NCBI GenBank assembly: GCA_036557885.1
Contig: DATBGS010000144.1
Coordinates: 16,540 to 80,539 of the forward strand
Reading direction: 5' to 3'
DNA length: 64,000 bases
Origin: DATBGS01 sp036557885
GTDB taxonomy: Bacteria > Chloroflexota > Ktedonobacteria > Ktedonobacterales > DATBGS01
Translations under genes and position numbers: made by a program
In this document: positions 49,550-57,072 of the stretch, in pieces
Layout of the letters: each line of letters begins with the position of its first letter
How positions within the stretch are numbered: the first letter of the stretch is position 1
The notes under the pieces: generated by a model
Told to the model about the DNA's origin: nothing
Seen by the model: only the letters and a program-made list of their open reading frames with translations
Databases searched by the model: none

Positions 49550-51126
49550 TGCCGCTTTGCCCGCAAAACTTTGCGGTCAATCTTGCCAATGGCGTTGCGC
49601 GGCAAGGCCGGAATAAACTCCACAAAGGCGGGCGTTTTGTAATTTGCCAGAGATTGCTGACAGAACTTGATTAACTCCTCGGCTGTGGCTTCTTTCTCTG
49701 GCTGCAAGACGACATACGCCAGCACTTCTTCGCCCAGACGCTCCGAGGGCACACCCACCACCGCGCATTCCATGACCGCCGGGTGGCGCTGGAGCACCTC
49801 TTCCGCATCGCGTGGGTACACGTTCAGCCCGCCGCGAATAATCAAGTCTTTCTTGCGCTCAACGATGTAGATGTAGCCGTCCTCGTCCAGCTTCGCCATA
49901 TCGCCGGTATACAGCCACCCCCCGCGCAGCGCCTTCTGCGTCTCGTCCGGCATCTGATAATACTCTTGCATCAGGTTTGGGCCGCGCACCAGCAGTTCGC
50001 CCAGTTCGCCCGTTGGCACATCATGGTCGTGCTCATCCACCACGCGCACTTCAATCCCTGGCAGCGGCTTGCCCACCGAGCCAGGCTTGCGCACCATATC
50101 GGCAGAGTGTCCGGAAACAGCGGTGGTTGCTTCAGACAGCCCGTAGCCTTCGCGGATGGGGCAGTTAAAGCGCCTCTCAAAGCCCTCCAGCACGCGCACC
50201 GGCAGCGGCGCTGAGCCGCTCACGATATATTCCATGCTGCTTGTGTCGTATTTCTCGGCATCGGGGAAATTCAGCATGCCAACGATCATGGCTGGCACTG
50301 CGGCCATGCCCGCAATGTGATGCTTCTGGATGAGTTGAAAAACCTGCTCCAGATCGAAGCGTGGCACCATCACCCCAACGGTTCCAGCCAGATAGCCCAC
50401 ATTGGAGGCCGTGATGCCAAAGGCATGCGCCAGCGGCAGCACCGCCAGCACTGTTTTGCCTTTGCTCTCCTCCGGGTCGTCGCGTCCCCCGGCAATCGCA
50501 TTGGAGATGAGGTTGCGATGGCTCAGCAGCACGCCCTTGGGTCGCCCCGTTGTGCCAGAGGTATAGAGAATCACCGCCGGGTCTTCTGGCTTGATCTCCA
50601 CTCCTGGCGGCGCATCCGATTGCCTGGATACCAGCGCGTCGTAGCCATACATCTTGTAGCTGACGCCTTCGGGCGCCTGCGCCTCACCTTCCTGCCCCAC
50701 CACAATCATATATTTCATAGGGGGCGCGTCTTTCAGCCCTTCCTGCGCGATATGCTGCACCCAGGTGCTGGTTAAGATCGCCACTGGCTGCGCGTTTGCG
50801 GCGATATAGGCTACCTCCGGTGGCTTGAGCAGCGGTAACACTGGAATGGTGACGGCGCCAATCCGCGCCAGCGCCTGGTAGCTAATCAGCACTTCCGGGC
50901 AATTCTGCATCATCACCAGCACCCGATCACCTTTTTGCACGCCCAGCCCACGCAAGGCATTTGCCAGGCGATTTGCCTCCTGATCTACCTGCACATTGGT
51001 ATATTGCCGTTCCTGCCCTGGAAACTCATAGATCAGGGAAACAAATTCGCCAAAGCGCTCGCGGTTATAGCGGCCAAGTCCGGCCAGGGTTTCGGGAAGC
51101 GCGGGGGGTGTAGTCATGCTGCTCAT
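49546..51126 (-). CDS. Long-chain fatty acid/acyl-CoA ligase (AMP-forming)
   Basis: From ATG 51126 (GGAGG five bases upstream) the protein has 526 residues. ANL signatures are complete: YTSGTTGRPKGVLLSHRNL (P-loop), YGLSEATTAVSG, GWLYTGDMAKLDEDGYIYIVERKKDLIIRGGLNVYPRD (adenylate and hinge regions), and the C-terminal catalytic Lys in NAIGKIDRK. It activates a medium or long acyl chain to acyl-AMP and then acyl-CoA. Together with the downstream carboxyltransferase region it suggests acyl-CoA metabolism, but chain preference is not readable. Confidence 0.93.
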   Translation of the reverse strand: MSSMTTPPALPETLAGLGRYNRERFGEFVSLIYEFPGQERQYTNVQVDQEANRLANALRGLGVQKGDRVLVMMQNCPEVLISYQALARIGAVTIPVLPLLKPPEVAYIAANAQPVAILTSTWVQHIAQEGLKDAPPMKYMIVVGQEGEAQAPEGVSYKMYGYDALVSRQSDAPPGVEIKPEDPAVILYTSGTTGRPKGVLLSHRNLISNAIAGGRDDPEESKGKTVLAVLPLAHAFGITASNVGYLAGTVGVMVPRFDLEQVFQLIQKHHIAGMAAVPAMIVGMLNFPDAEKYDTSSMEYIVSGSAPLPVRVLEGFERRFNCPIREGYGLSEATTAVSGHSADMVRKPGSVGKPLPGIEVRVVDEHDHDVPTGELGELLVRGPNLMQEYYQMPDETQKALRGGWLYTGDMAKLDEDGYIYIVERKKDLIIRGGLNVYPRDAEEVLQRHPAVMECAVVGVPSERLGEEVLAYVVLQPEKEATAEELIKFCQQSLANYKTPAFVEFIPALPRNAIGKIDRKVLRAKRQ

Positions 51127-51225
51127 GCTTTCCTCCAGGTAGCAACATTGTGGGGAATCGTCTGAGGTCTTCTGAGCGCATGCTACCATTCATAAGCTCT
51201 ACTTGCAAGAGGGAGGTGTTGCAAA

Positions 51226-51254
51226 CAAAAAAGGGGCGGCGTGCACGCCGCCCC
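51226..51254 (-). terminator. Rho-independent terminator of the GlsB/YeaQ-like gene
   Basis: The palindrome GGGGCGGCGTGCACGCCGCC (core, 51233-51252, closing at 51254) forms an 11-bp perfect stem. On the minus strand it is followed by TTTTTTG. It lies five bases past the stop codon at 51260. Confidence 0.85.
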
Positions 51255-51259
51255 ACTGC

Positions 51260-51544
51260 TCAGCGTTTCGAAACGGCTCGCAGCAGCAGCAGCAAGACAC
51301 AGGCGCCAACAAAAGCCACAACCAGAGAACCAAGCGTGCTATAGGTGAAAATCCCCAGAAGGTTAGCCAGGAAGCCACCGACGACTGATCCAAGGAGTCC
51401 CACGACCAGATTGCCCACCAGACCAAAACTGCCCTTGCCAACCACCTTGCTTGCGAGAAATCCCGCGACCAGACCAACCAGGAGCCAGAGCACAATGCCC
51501 AGAGGATCAAATGTAAATGCCAAAACAACTGCCGGATGCGCCAT
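51260..51544 (-). CDS. GlsB/YeaQ/YmgE-family membrane stress protein
   Basis: The 94-residue protein has three hydrophobic Gly-rich helices of the transglycosylase-associated family: LGIVLWLLVGLVAGFLASKVVGKGSFG, LVGNLVVGLLGSVVGGFLANLLG and a third LVVAFVGACVLLLLLRAV. The GLVAGFLASKVV and GSVVGGFLANLLG segments are diagnostic. Family members are induced by envelope or general stress; function is poorly known. A strong terminator follows directly. Confidence 0.9.
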   Translation of the reverse strand: MAHPAVVLAFTFDPLGIVLWLLVGLVAGFLASKVVGKGSFGLVGNLVVGLLGSVVGGFLANLLGIFTYSTLGSLVVAFVGACVLLLLLRAVSKR

Positions 51545-51661
51545 GAAAAACTACTCCTTTCTGCCAGTAGGGAATCTGAGGGCGGTGCCCCCGTATTTCT
51601 TCACCCGTCTGGTTACTTCCAGCTTATCACCTCTGGCAAGCCCCTGTTGGCGGAATAGCTC

Positions 51662-51805
51662 TTATTGCTCGCTCAACTTGCCCCGCTGAACAAGCCAGCG
51701 CACAAAGGCCAGTCGTCTTTGATCCAGATCATACAGATCATCTTGATAACCACCAGCGCGAATCTGCTGGCGTAGCCATGAGAGGCTCATCTTTTTTTGC
51801 GCCAT
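51662..51805 (-). CDS. Small 47-residue protein, unknown
   Basis: The ATG at 51805 has AAGGAG eight bases upstream, better support than the longer frame opening at 51895. The product is basic and aromatic with LSWLRQQIRAGGYQDDLYDLDQRRLAFVRWLVQRG, one or two amphipathic helices and no membrane segment. Compact basic proteins like this may bind nucleic acid, but that is a guess. It is a single gene between the stress protein and the R2lox gene. Confidence 0.55.
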   Translation of the reverse strand: MAQKKMSLSWLRQQIRAGGYQDDLYDLDQRRLAFVRWLVQRGKLSEQ

Positions 51806-51950
51806 GCCTGGTACTCCTTCTCTCCTGCTACGCGCCAGTGCTTCTACCAATCTGTATAGCAAAAGCGAAGCCACAGTCTGAACAGTCAGAGCCACAGATC
51901 AAGCGTGTTCACTTTCTGCTCACTTCCCTTGAAATTGTTAGCCAGGGATA

Positions 51951-51980
51951 TTGCGGCCTTTCCCTATCTTCCGGTACAAT
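51951..51980 (+). promoter_or_regulatory. Candidate promoter of the R2lox gene
   Basis: TTGCGG (51951-51956) and TACAAT (51975-51980) are 18 bases apart. The predicted start near 51987 leaves an ~84-base leader. The rest of the 265-bp spacer 51806-52070 shows nothing else I can name. Confidence 0.4.
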
Positions 51981-52070
51981 CAAGGGAGACAGACCGCAGG
52001 CACGTTCAGAATCACATAATGGGAGTGTGCATGTTGCATACTCTGCTGCATCCAAGGCAGGAGGCACTTC

Positions 52071-53018
52071 ATGGCGAGCGTTCAGCAGAAACGAGAAACC
52101 TATACCACAATCTCTCCGCGCGGCCTTGATTTCAACAGCATCCCTATGCGTCTCTTCCAGAAAGCGAAGAAGTTGGGCACCTGGGATCCCTTTGATATTG
52201 ATTTTTCTCAAGACAAGCTGGATTGGCCCACGCTTGATGAACTGCATGTTGAAAACATCCTGGCGCTCAGCACACTCTTCCAGGCGGGCGAAGAAGGGGT
52301 AACGCTCGATTTGCTCCCGCTCATCATGCGTGTTGCCAACAACGGCTGGCTGGAGGAAGAAATTTACCTGACCTCGTTCCTCTGGGAAGAAGCAAAACAC
52401 ACTGAGTTCTTCCGGCGCTGGTTCACAGAAGTGCCGCAGGTCACGACTGATCTGCACGAGCGCCTCGGCCCCAACTATCGGCGTATTTTCTTTGAGGAAC
52501 TGCCCGCCAGTATGAACCGGCTACTCACGGATGATTCCCGCGAGGCATTGGTACATGCGTTGGTCACGTATAACATGGTCGTCGAGGGCACGCTGGCCGA
52601 AACTGGTTACTGGAGCTATTCGCGCATGCTGGAGCGTGACCGTTACCTGCCTGGGCTGGCGAAAGGTCTTCGGCTGATTAAGCGCGATGAAAGCCGCCAC
52701 ATTCGCTTCGGCATCTATATGCTTCAGCGGCTTGTCAACGAAGACCCAGGCATCTGGGATACGCTTCAGGCCAAGATGTTTGAGTTGCTGCCAATCGCTA
52801 TTGCCATGAGCACCGACAACCAGGAAAACTTCGAGGGAAAATTTGGTGAGGGCAACTTCCTCATCCCACCAGAGGAAACACAGAACTACATGCAATCGCA
52901 GTTCCAGAAGCGCCTGAATGCGCTGATGCGCGCGCGCGAACAAACCCGCGACGAACTGGAGCAGGAAGTCGCCGCCGCGATTGAGGAAGACGAGCGAGCC
53001 GAGGTCACTGCTGAATAG
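52071..53018 (+). CDS. R2-like ligand-binding oxidase (R2lox), Mn/Fe ferritin-like
   Basis: The 315-residue ferritin-like protein has the six expected metal ligands at R2lox spacing: Glu74, Glu107, His110, Glu172, Glu207 and His210 (GEEGV, EEAKH, VVEGT, DESRH). Val77 and Tyr167 lie exactly where the Val-Tyr ether crosslink forms in characterised R2lox proteins. That pattern separates it from ribonucleotide reductase R2, and no R1 subunit gene is nearby. It binds a long-chain fatty acid and performs two-electron oxidation, but the physiological substrate is unknown. AGGAGG precedes the ATG. Confidence 0.9.
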   Translation: MASVQQKRETYTTISPRGLDFNSIPMRLFQKAKKLGTWDPFDIDFSQDKLDWPTLDELHVENILALSTLFQAGEEGVTLDLLPLIMRVANNGWLEEEIYLTSFLWEEAKHTEFFRRWFTEVPQVTTDLHERLGPNYRRIFFEELPASMNRLLTDDSREALVHALVTYNMVVEGTLAETGYWSYSRMLERDRYLPGLAKGLRLIKRDESRHIRFGIYMLQRLVNEDPGIWDTLQAKMFELLPIAIAMSTDNQENFEGKFGEGNFLIPPEETQNYMQSQFQKRLNALMRAREQTRDELEQEVAAAIEEDERAEVTAE

Positions 53019-53034
53019 CGCTGCCGCTCGGTTT

Positions 53035-53075
53035 CACCGGCTGCTGTGCCCCCCAGGGGGGCACAGCAGCCGGTG
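53035..53075. repeat. 41-bp near-perfect palindrome between R2lox and MaoC-like genes
   Basis: A 20-bp arm (53035-53054, CACCGG...CCCCCC) is perfectly complementary to 53056-53075 (GGGGGG...CCGGTG), with one A at the centre. It lies 16 bases after the R2lox stop and 18 bases before the MaoC-like ATG. As RNA it would form a very stable hairpin without a loop or T-run, so it may block read-through or protect a 3' end. Confidence 0.8.
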
Positions 53076-53093
53076 AGTCAAAGGGAGGTACAT

Positions 53094-53600
53094 ATGCCCA
53101 TCAAAGAAGGCTGGCGGGGCCGGTTTTTTGAGGATTTTGAGGTTGGCGATGTCTACCAGCATCCTCTGGGCAAAACTGTCACCACCACCGATAACATGTG
53201 GTTCACCCTCTTAACTCAAAACACCGCCCCCATTCATTTTGATCACCACTACGCCGCGCAGACCGAGTTTGGCAAGCCGCTGGTGGACTCCACCTTTACG
53301 CTCGCGCTGGTGACAGGCCAGAGCGTGATTGACATCTCGCAAAATGTCTTTGCCAACCTGGGCTGGGATGAGGTGCGCCTGCCCAATCCTGTCTTTGAGG
53401 GCGATACCATCTATTCGCAATCCGAGGTGCTGGACAAGCGCGAATCCAGGTCGCGCCCGAATGTGGGCATCGTCACGGTGAAGACCACAGGGTATAATCA
53501 AGACGGCACGATTGTCATCACGTTTAAGCGCACGCTCATGGTCTACAAGCGCGGCTATGAGCCAAAAATCGCGCGGCTGACGCCAGGAGAATCGCCATGA
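53094..53600 (+). CDS. MaoC-family (R)-specific hydratase/dehydratase
   Basis: The 168-residue hot-dog-fold protein opens GRFFEDFEVGDVYQHP and has WFTLLTQNTAPIHFDHHYAAQTEFGKPLVDSTFTLALVTG, the family hydratase-2 motif with Asp and His (here NTAPIHFDHHYA). Related proteins hydrate enoyl-CoA or mesaconyl-CoA type substrates. The ATG at 53094 has GGGAGG upstream. The stop overlaps the MmgE/PrpD start by four bases, so they form one operon, probably for a branched or dicarboxylic acid. Confidence 0.88.
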   Translation: MPIKEGWRGRFFEDFEVGDVYQHPLGKTVTTTDNMWFTLLTQNTAPIHFDHHYAAQTEFGKPLVDSTFTLALVTGQSVIDISQNVFANLGWDEVRLPNPVFEGDTIYSQSEVLDKRESRSRPNVGIVTVKTTGYNQDGTIVITFKRTLMVYKRGYEPKIARLTPGESP

Positions 53601-54994
53601 GCACGACTACTACTCCCGCCAGACTGACCGCTCAGCTTGCTGATTTCCTCGCTACTCTCCGCTTTGACCAGCTTCCCCCCGCTGTCGTTGCCCGTACCGA
53701 AGACCTCTTTCTGGATTGGATTGCCTCGGCATTGGCTGGGCGCAACGCCCGCCCGGTGCGCAGCCTGGAGCGCTTTGCCCAGGCGATGGGGCCAGCGGAT
53801 GGCCCAAGCGAGATTCTGGTGTCGCGTCGTCGCACGTCGCCGCTCTTTGCCGCCCTGATAAACGGCGCCTCTTCGCATGTCGTCGAGCAAGATGATGTGC
53901 ATAACGGCGCCGTCTTTCATCCTGCCACCGTCGTCTTTCCGGCGGTCCTGGCCGCTGCGCAAGAAACCGGCGCATCCGGGCGCGATTTTCTCACCGCTGC
54001 CGTTGTGGGCTACGAGGCTGGCGTGCGCGTAGGCGCGTTCTTGGGGCGTTCGCATTATCGCGTCTTTCACACTACCGGCACAGCAGGCACGCTGGCCGCC
54101 GCTGCTGGGGTCGCGCACCTGCTGGGCGCAGACGAACATACCATGCTCAACGCGCTAGGTTCGGCAGGCACGCAAGCGGCTGGTCTGTGGGAGTTTCTGC
54201 GCGACGCCGCCGATTCCAAGCAACTACACACCGCGAAAGCCGCTGCCGATGGGCTGCTGGCCGCGTATCTGGCCCGCGACGGCTTCACTGGTGCGCAGCG
54301 CATTCTGGAAGGCGAGCAGGGCATGGCCGCAGGAATGTCGCAGGACGCCGATCCTGGCAAGCTCGTTGATGGGCTGGGCACGCGCTGGGCGGTGCTGGAA
54401 ACCTCGTTCAAATATCACGCATCCTGCCGCCATACGCACCCTGCCGCAGACGCGCTGCTGCAAGCGATGCAGCAGCACAATTTGAGCGTGGACCAGATAA
54501 AGCATATCCGCGCCCATGTGCATCAGGCTGCCATTGATGTACTAGGGCCGGTCACGGACCCGCGCACCGTCCATCAAGCCAAGTTCTCGATGGGCTTTGT
54601 GCTCGCGCTTGCCGCGCTCAAGGGGCATGCCAGCGTCACCGATTTTTCAGACGCCGCGCTGCAAGATCAGCCCATCCGCGAATTCCTGAGTCGTGTGGAG
54701 ATGGTGCTGGACCTGGAGATTGATCGCGCCTACCCCGAACGCTGGATTGGTCTGGTGGAAGTGGAGACAACAGATGGACAGCACATCACATGCCGCGTGG
54801 ATGTGCCCAAGGGCGACCCGGAAAACTCCCTGAGCCGCGCCGAACTTGAAGATAAAGCACACCTGCTGGCAGCATATCAGCAAGGCGCAACGCCAGAGGA
54901 AATTGAGCGGGTCATTGCCCGCATTTGGGGATTGCACGAAGCCAGGAACGTGCGCGATCTACTGCCTTTTACTGGTTCAGCCACACGCGAATAG
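53597..54994 (+). CDS. MmgE/PrpD-family protein
   Basis: The 465-residue protein is of the 2-methylcitrate dehydratase/cis-aconitate decarboxylase/iminodisuccinate epimerase superfamily. Supporting parts are DLFLDWIASALAGRNARP, INGASSHVVEQDDVHNGAVFHPATVVFPAVLAAAQE with the active-site His and Asp, YKYHASCRHTHPAADALL-like FKYHASCRHTHPAADAL, and QAKFSMGFVLALAAL. The exact reaction is open. Translational overlap with the MaoC-like gene suggests a joint pathway such as propionate, itaconate or citrate-like metabolism. It converges with the DinB-like gene, overlapping by 26 bases. Confidence 0.9.
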   Translation: MSTTTTPARLTAQLADFLATLRFDQLPPAVVARTEDLFLDWIASALAGRNARPVRSLERFAQAMGPADGPSEILVSRRRTSPLFAALINGASSHVVEQDDVHNGAVFHPATVVFPAVLAAAQETGASGRDFLTAAVVGYEAGVRVGAFLGRSHYRVFHTTGTAGTLAAAAGVAHLLGADEHTMLNALGSAGTQAAGLWEFLRDAADSKQLHTAKAAADGLLAAYLARDGFTGAQRILEGEQGMAAGMSQDADPGKLVDGLGTRWAVLETSFKYHASCRHTHPAADALLQAMQQHNLSVDQIKHIRAHVHQAAIDVLGPVTDPRTVHQAKFSMGFVLALAALKGHASVTDFSDAALQDQPIREFLSRVEMVLDLEIDRAYPERWIGLVEVETTDGQHITCRVDVPKGDPENSLSRAELEDKAHLLAAYQQGATPEEIERVIARIWGLHEARNVRDLLPFTGSATRE

Positions 54995-55445
54995 AGGCAG
55001 CATGATCGCGGTAGTGTTCCCAGGTGTTTTCGGCAAGAATCCGCCAGGGCACCCACGCTTCAGGCATTCCCTGAAAGCGCCGCGCATCGTTGATCTCCTC
55101 ATCGGAAAGCGTTCGCGCCTGTTCAAGCAACTGGGCATAGACGTGCTGAGCTTCTCTCAGCACGTCTTGCAACGGGCGCTCGCGGCCTTGCGCAAAGATG
55201 GCCGCGTTGCGCTCAGCGTTGGGCAGGTTCCAGAGGTCAGAGCCAGCGAGCGTTCGTGTCTGTAAAAGCGCCACCATCTCACGCTCATACCAGACGATAT
55301 GGGCAACGAGGTCTTTGATAGACCAGTCGCCTTCCACGCCAGGCTGGGTCATGCGCGCCTCGCCCACTTCGGCCAGCGCAGCATCCAGATGAGCACGTTC
55401 TGTCTGCATGGCCGACAGAAGCTCGGATTGTGTCATAGCAGCCAA
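54969..55445 (-). CDS. DinB-like/ClbS-DfsB four-helix protein
   Basis: The 158-residue helical-bundle protein contains GDWSIKDLVAHIVWYEREMVALL (helix 2 with a metal-binding His of the DinB type), RERPLQDVLREAQHVYAQLLEQAR and NTWEHYRDHAASIRVWL with the later His. The family includes thiol-dependent transferases and the colibactin-resistance cyclopropane hydrolase ClbS. The TTG at 55445 with AAGGA five bases upstream is the best start; an ATG at 55436 is also possible. The function here is unassigned. Confidence 0.82.
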   Translation of the reverse strand: MAAMTQSELLSAMQTERAHLDAALAEVGEARMTQPGVEGDWSIKDLVAHIVWYEREMVALLQTRTLAGSDLWNLPNAERNAAIFAQGRERPLQDVLREAQHVYAQLLEQARTLSDEEINDARRFQGMPEAWVPWRILAENTWEHYRDHAASIRVWLNQ

Positions 55446-55464
55446 AAGCGTCCTTCCTCTCTTC

Positions 55465-55938
55465 TCATGCCTCCGAGCAAGCCTGGTGAAGTTGGCTCAG
55501 GAAATGGGTCCAGCCTTCCAGATGGCCTGCTCTGGCCTCGGCATCTTCGCTGGAGTCTGTATAGGGGCCATGCGTGAGAAGAATCTGCGTCCCGCCATCC
55601 AGAGCAACAAAGCTGAGAGACACCTGCTTTGGGGAGGCATCTTTTGGATCAGCATCCCACTTCCAGGTAAACGCGAGGTGTTTGCCACGCTCAAAAGCCA
55701 GGTAGCGCCCCCGCAGGTGCCAATTGCTGCGCGGCCAGGCGAGATGGTACTTGCCGCCCTCGCGTGGCTCAATCTCGGCTTCTGGCGGCCACCACAAACA
55801 AAGCAGGCCCGGCTTTGTCCAGTAGTCAAACAGCTTTTCTGGCAGTATCCCAGGAAAATCTGCCTGCATTTTCAGGCATTCAGGCGATGCGGGTAGCTCC
55901 TGCACAGCAAAGGAAGCCACTGATGGTTCGTTCTCCAC
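55465..55938 (-). CDS. SRPBCC/AHSA1-type ligand-binding protein
   Basis: The 157-residue protein has the START-like helix-grip pattern: ILPEKLFDYWTKPGLLCLWWPPEAEIEPREGGKYHL, HLRGRYLAFERGKHLAFTWKW, SLSFVALDGGTQILLTHGPY and the long C-terminal helix GHLEGWTHFLSQLHQAC. The start is GTG 55938 with AAAGGTG seven bases upstream. These proteins bind small hydrophobic ligands. It sits in a same-strand run of four small proteins (DinB-like, this one, VOC and SnoaL-like). Confidence 0.85.
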   Translation of the reverse strand: MENEPSVASFAVQELPASPECLKMQADFPGILPEKLFDYWTKPGLLCLWWPPEAEIEPREGGKYHLAWPRSNWHLRGRYLAFERGKHLAFTWKWDADPKDASPKQVSLSFVALDGGTQILLTHGPYTDSSEDAEARAGHLEGWTHFLSQLHQACSEA

Positions 55939-55950
55939 AGCGATTCACCT

Positions 55951-56337
55951 TTACACAGCAGCGGGCTGCACGAGTTCAAACGTGTTCCCATCGGGGTCAG
56001 CAAACTGCATTTCCCAGCCCCACATCTCTTGCCGCAGCGCTTCGGTAATCTTCACCCCACGCGCTTTCATGTTGTCATGGTCAGTGTGAATATCGTCGGT
56101 GTAGAGGACGACGCCGGTATGCGTACCCATCCTGGCGGCTTCATCTGTGCGGTCTGGTGTCACATGGAAAATCTGGAAGGAGGTCTGGCTGCCCTTTGGG
56201 GCAAGCGTCAGCCAGCGATAGCCGGGGATGGAGCGATCATCGGTGATGACCGCAAAGCCAAGCGCATCGCGGTAAAACTCCAGGGCGCGGTCCTGGTCAG
56301 AAACATAAATGGAGATGGTGTGAATGCTGGTGATCAT
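55951..56337 (-). CDS. VOC-superfamily (glyoxalase/dioxygenase-like) protein
   Basis: The 128-residue protein shows paired beta-alpha-beta-beta-beta modules: IHTISIYVSDQDRALEFYRDALGFAVITD at the start and DADGNTFELVQ-like FADPDGNTFELVQP at the end. His and Glu at these positions match a metal-binding VOC site. AGGAGG lies six bases before the ATG. The substrate is unknown; members include glyoxalase I, fosfomycin and bleomycin resistance proteins and extradiol dioxygenases. It precedes the SRPBCC gene by 12 bases. Confidence 0.88.
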   Translation of the reverse strand: MITSIHTISIYVSDQDRALEFYRDALGFAVITDDRSIPGYRWLTLAPKGSQTSFQIFHVTPDRTDEAARMGTHTGVVLYTDDIHTDHDNMKARGVKITEALRQEMWGWEMQFADPDGNTFELVQPAAV

Positions 56338-56444
56338 TGTTTGCCTCCTGATTTCATAGCAACTGACAAGAACAGGTTCTTTACCAGGCCAACTATACTG
56401 GAAAATCTGTTCTATGTCAAGCCCAGAGTAAGAGAAGCAGCGCT

Positions 56445-56858
56445 CTATGCAGTGGGGAGGCCCCCAATTTGCTGCAACACGGCCACCAGATCAGTGACGC
56501 CCCACTGCTCTGCTACTTTGTCATGTTCAAAGCGCGCCATATCTATGGCTTCCGTCCTCATCTGCTTGCCGGTTGCTGGCACCCCCATAAACGCGCCCTG
56601 GTGCGTCCCAACCAACTCTAAGCGAAACGTCACCAGTTCACCTTCGGCCACCATACCTTTTACCGTCAGATGAATATCGGGGAAGGCGCGGCGAAACCCC
56701 AGGATGCGCTGCTTCTGGCCCTCGCGGTCAAGCGTCGCGCTGGTCAAATGGCGCTGATAGCCTAGGGTCATGAGTTCGTCAATGATGCCCACGTTGCCCT
56801 TGTTCCAGGCTTCCTCAATGTAGTGGCGAATCGCGGCTTTGTTGGTTTCTGTTGGCAT
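56445..56858 (-). CDS. SnoaL-like ester cyclase/NTF2-fold protein
   Basis: The 137-residue alpha+beta-barrel protein has NKAAIRHYIEEAWNKGNVGIIDELMTLGYQRHL, FRRAFPDIHLTVKGMVAEGELVTFRLELVGTHQGAFMGVPATGKQMRTEAIDMARFEHDKVAEQW, a clear match in pattern to SnoaL-like polyketide cyclases (PF07366 type). The ATG at 56858 has AAAGGG about eight bases upstream. The family is common in general metabolism too, so a link to the ketosynthase genes 25 kb away should not be assumed. Confidence 0.88.
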   Translation of the reverse strand: MPTETNKAAIRHYIEEAWNKGNVGIIDELMTLGYQRHLTSATLDREGQKQRILGFRRAFPDIHLTVKGMVAEGELVTFRLELVGTHQGAFMGVPATGKQMRTEAIDMARFEHDKVAEQWGVTDLVAVLQQIGGLPTA

Positions 56859-56964
56859 GTGCGTTGCCCTTTCTCTTTTCCGGGGATAATGCAAACTTCT
56901 GGTACTGAAGCATATTATCTAGCGCGAAAGCATTTTTGCCCACCCGGAAAACGCAGATTGCCCC

Positions 56965-56993
56965 TTGACTTTCAGAGGGTTTAGGGCTAAACT
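56965..56993 (+). promoter_or_regulatory. Promoter of the ring-cleaving dioxygenase gene
   Basis: TTGACT (56965-56970) and TAAACT (56988-56993) have a 17-base spacer. The predicted start near 57000 leaves a 73-base leader before the ATG at 57073. It lies in the divergent spacer with the SnoaL-like gene. Confidence 0.6.
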
Positions 56994-57072
56994 ATTGTCA
57001 TACGTGTTCCGCGTCTGCAAAAAGTTTGGGCTTTTCCAGGCGAGAAGCCTTGAAAAAAGAAAGAGGACTTCA

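Noticed and set aside
52071..53018. Ribonucleotide reductase beta subunit (nrdB)
   Set aside because: Residue spacing fits R2lox, including the Val-Tyr crosslink pair, and no large subunit gene is nearby.
56445..56858. SnoaL-like protein as cyclase of the ketosynthase locus
   Set aside because: It is 20 kb or more away in a different gene group, and the family is common in general metabolism.
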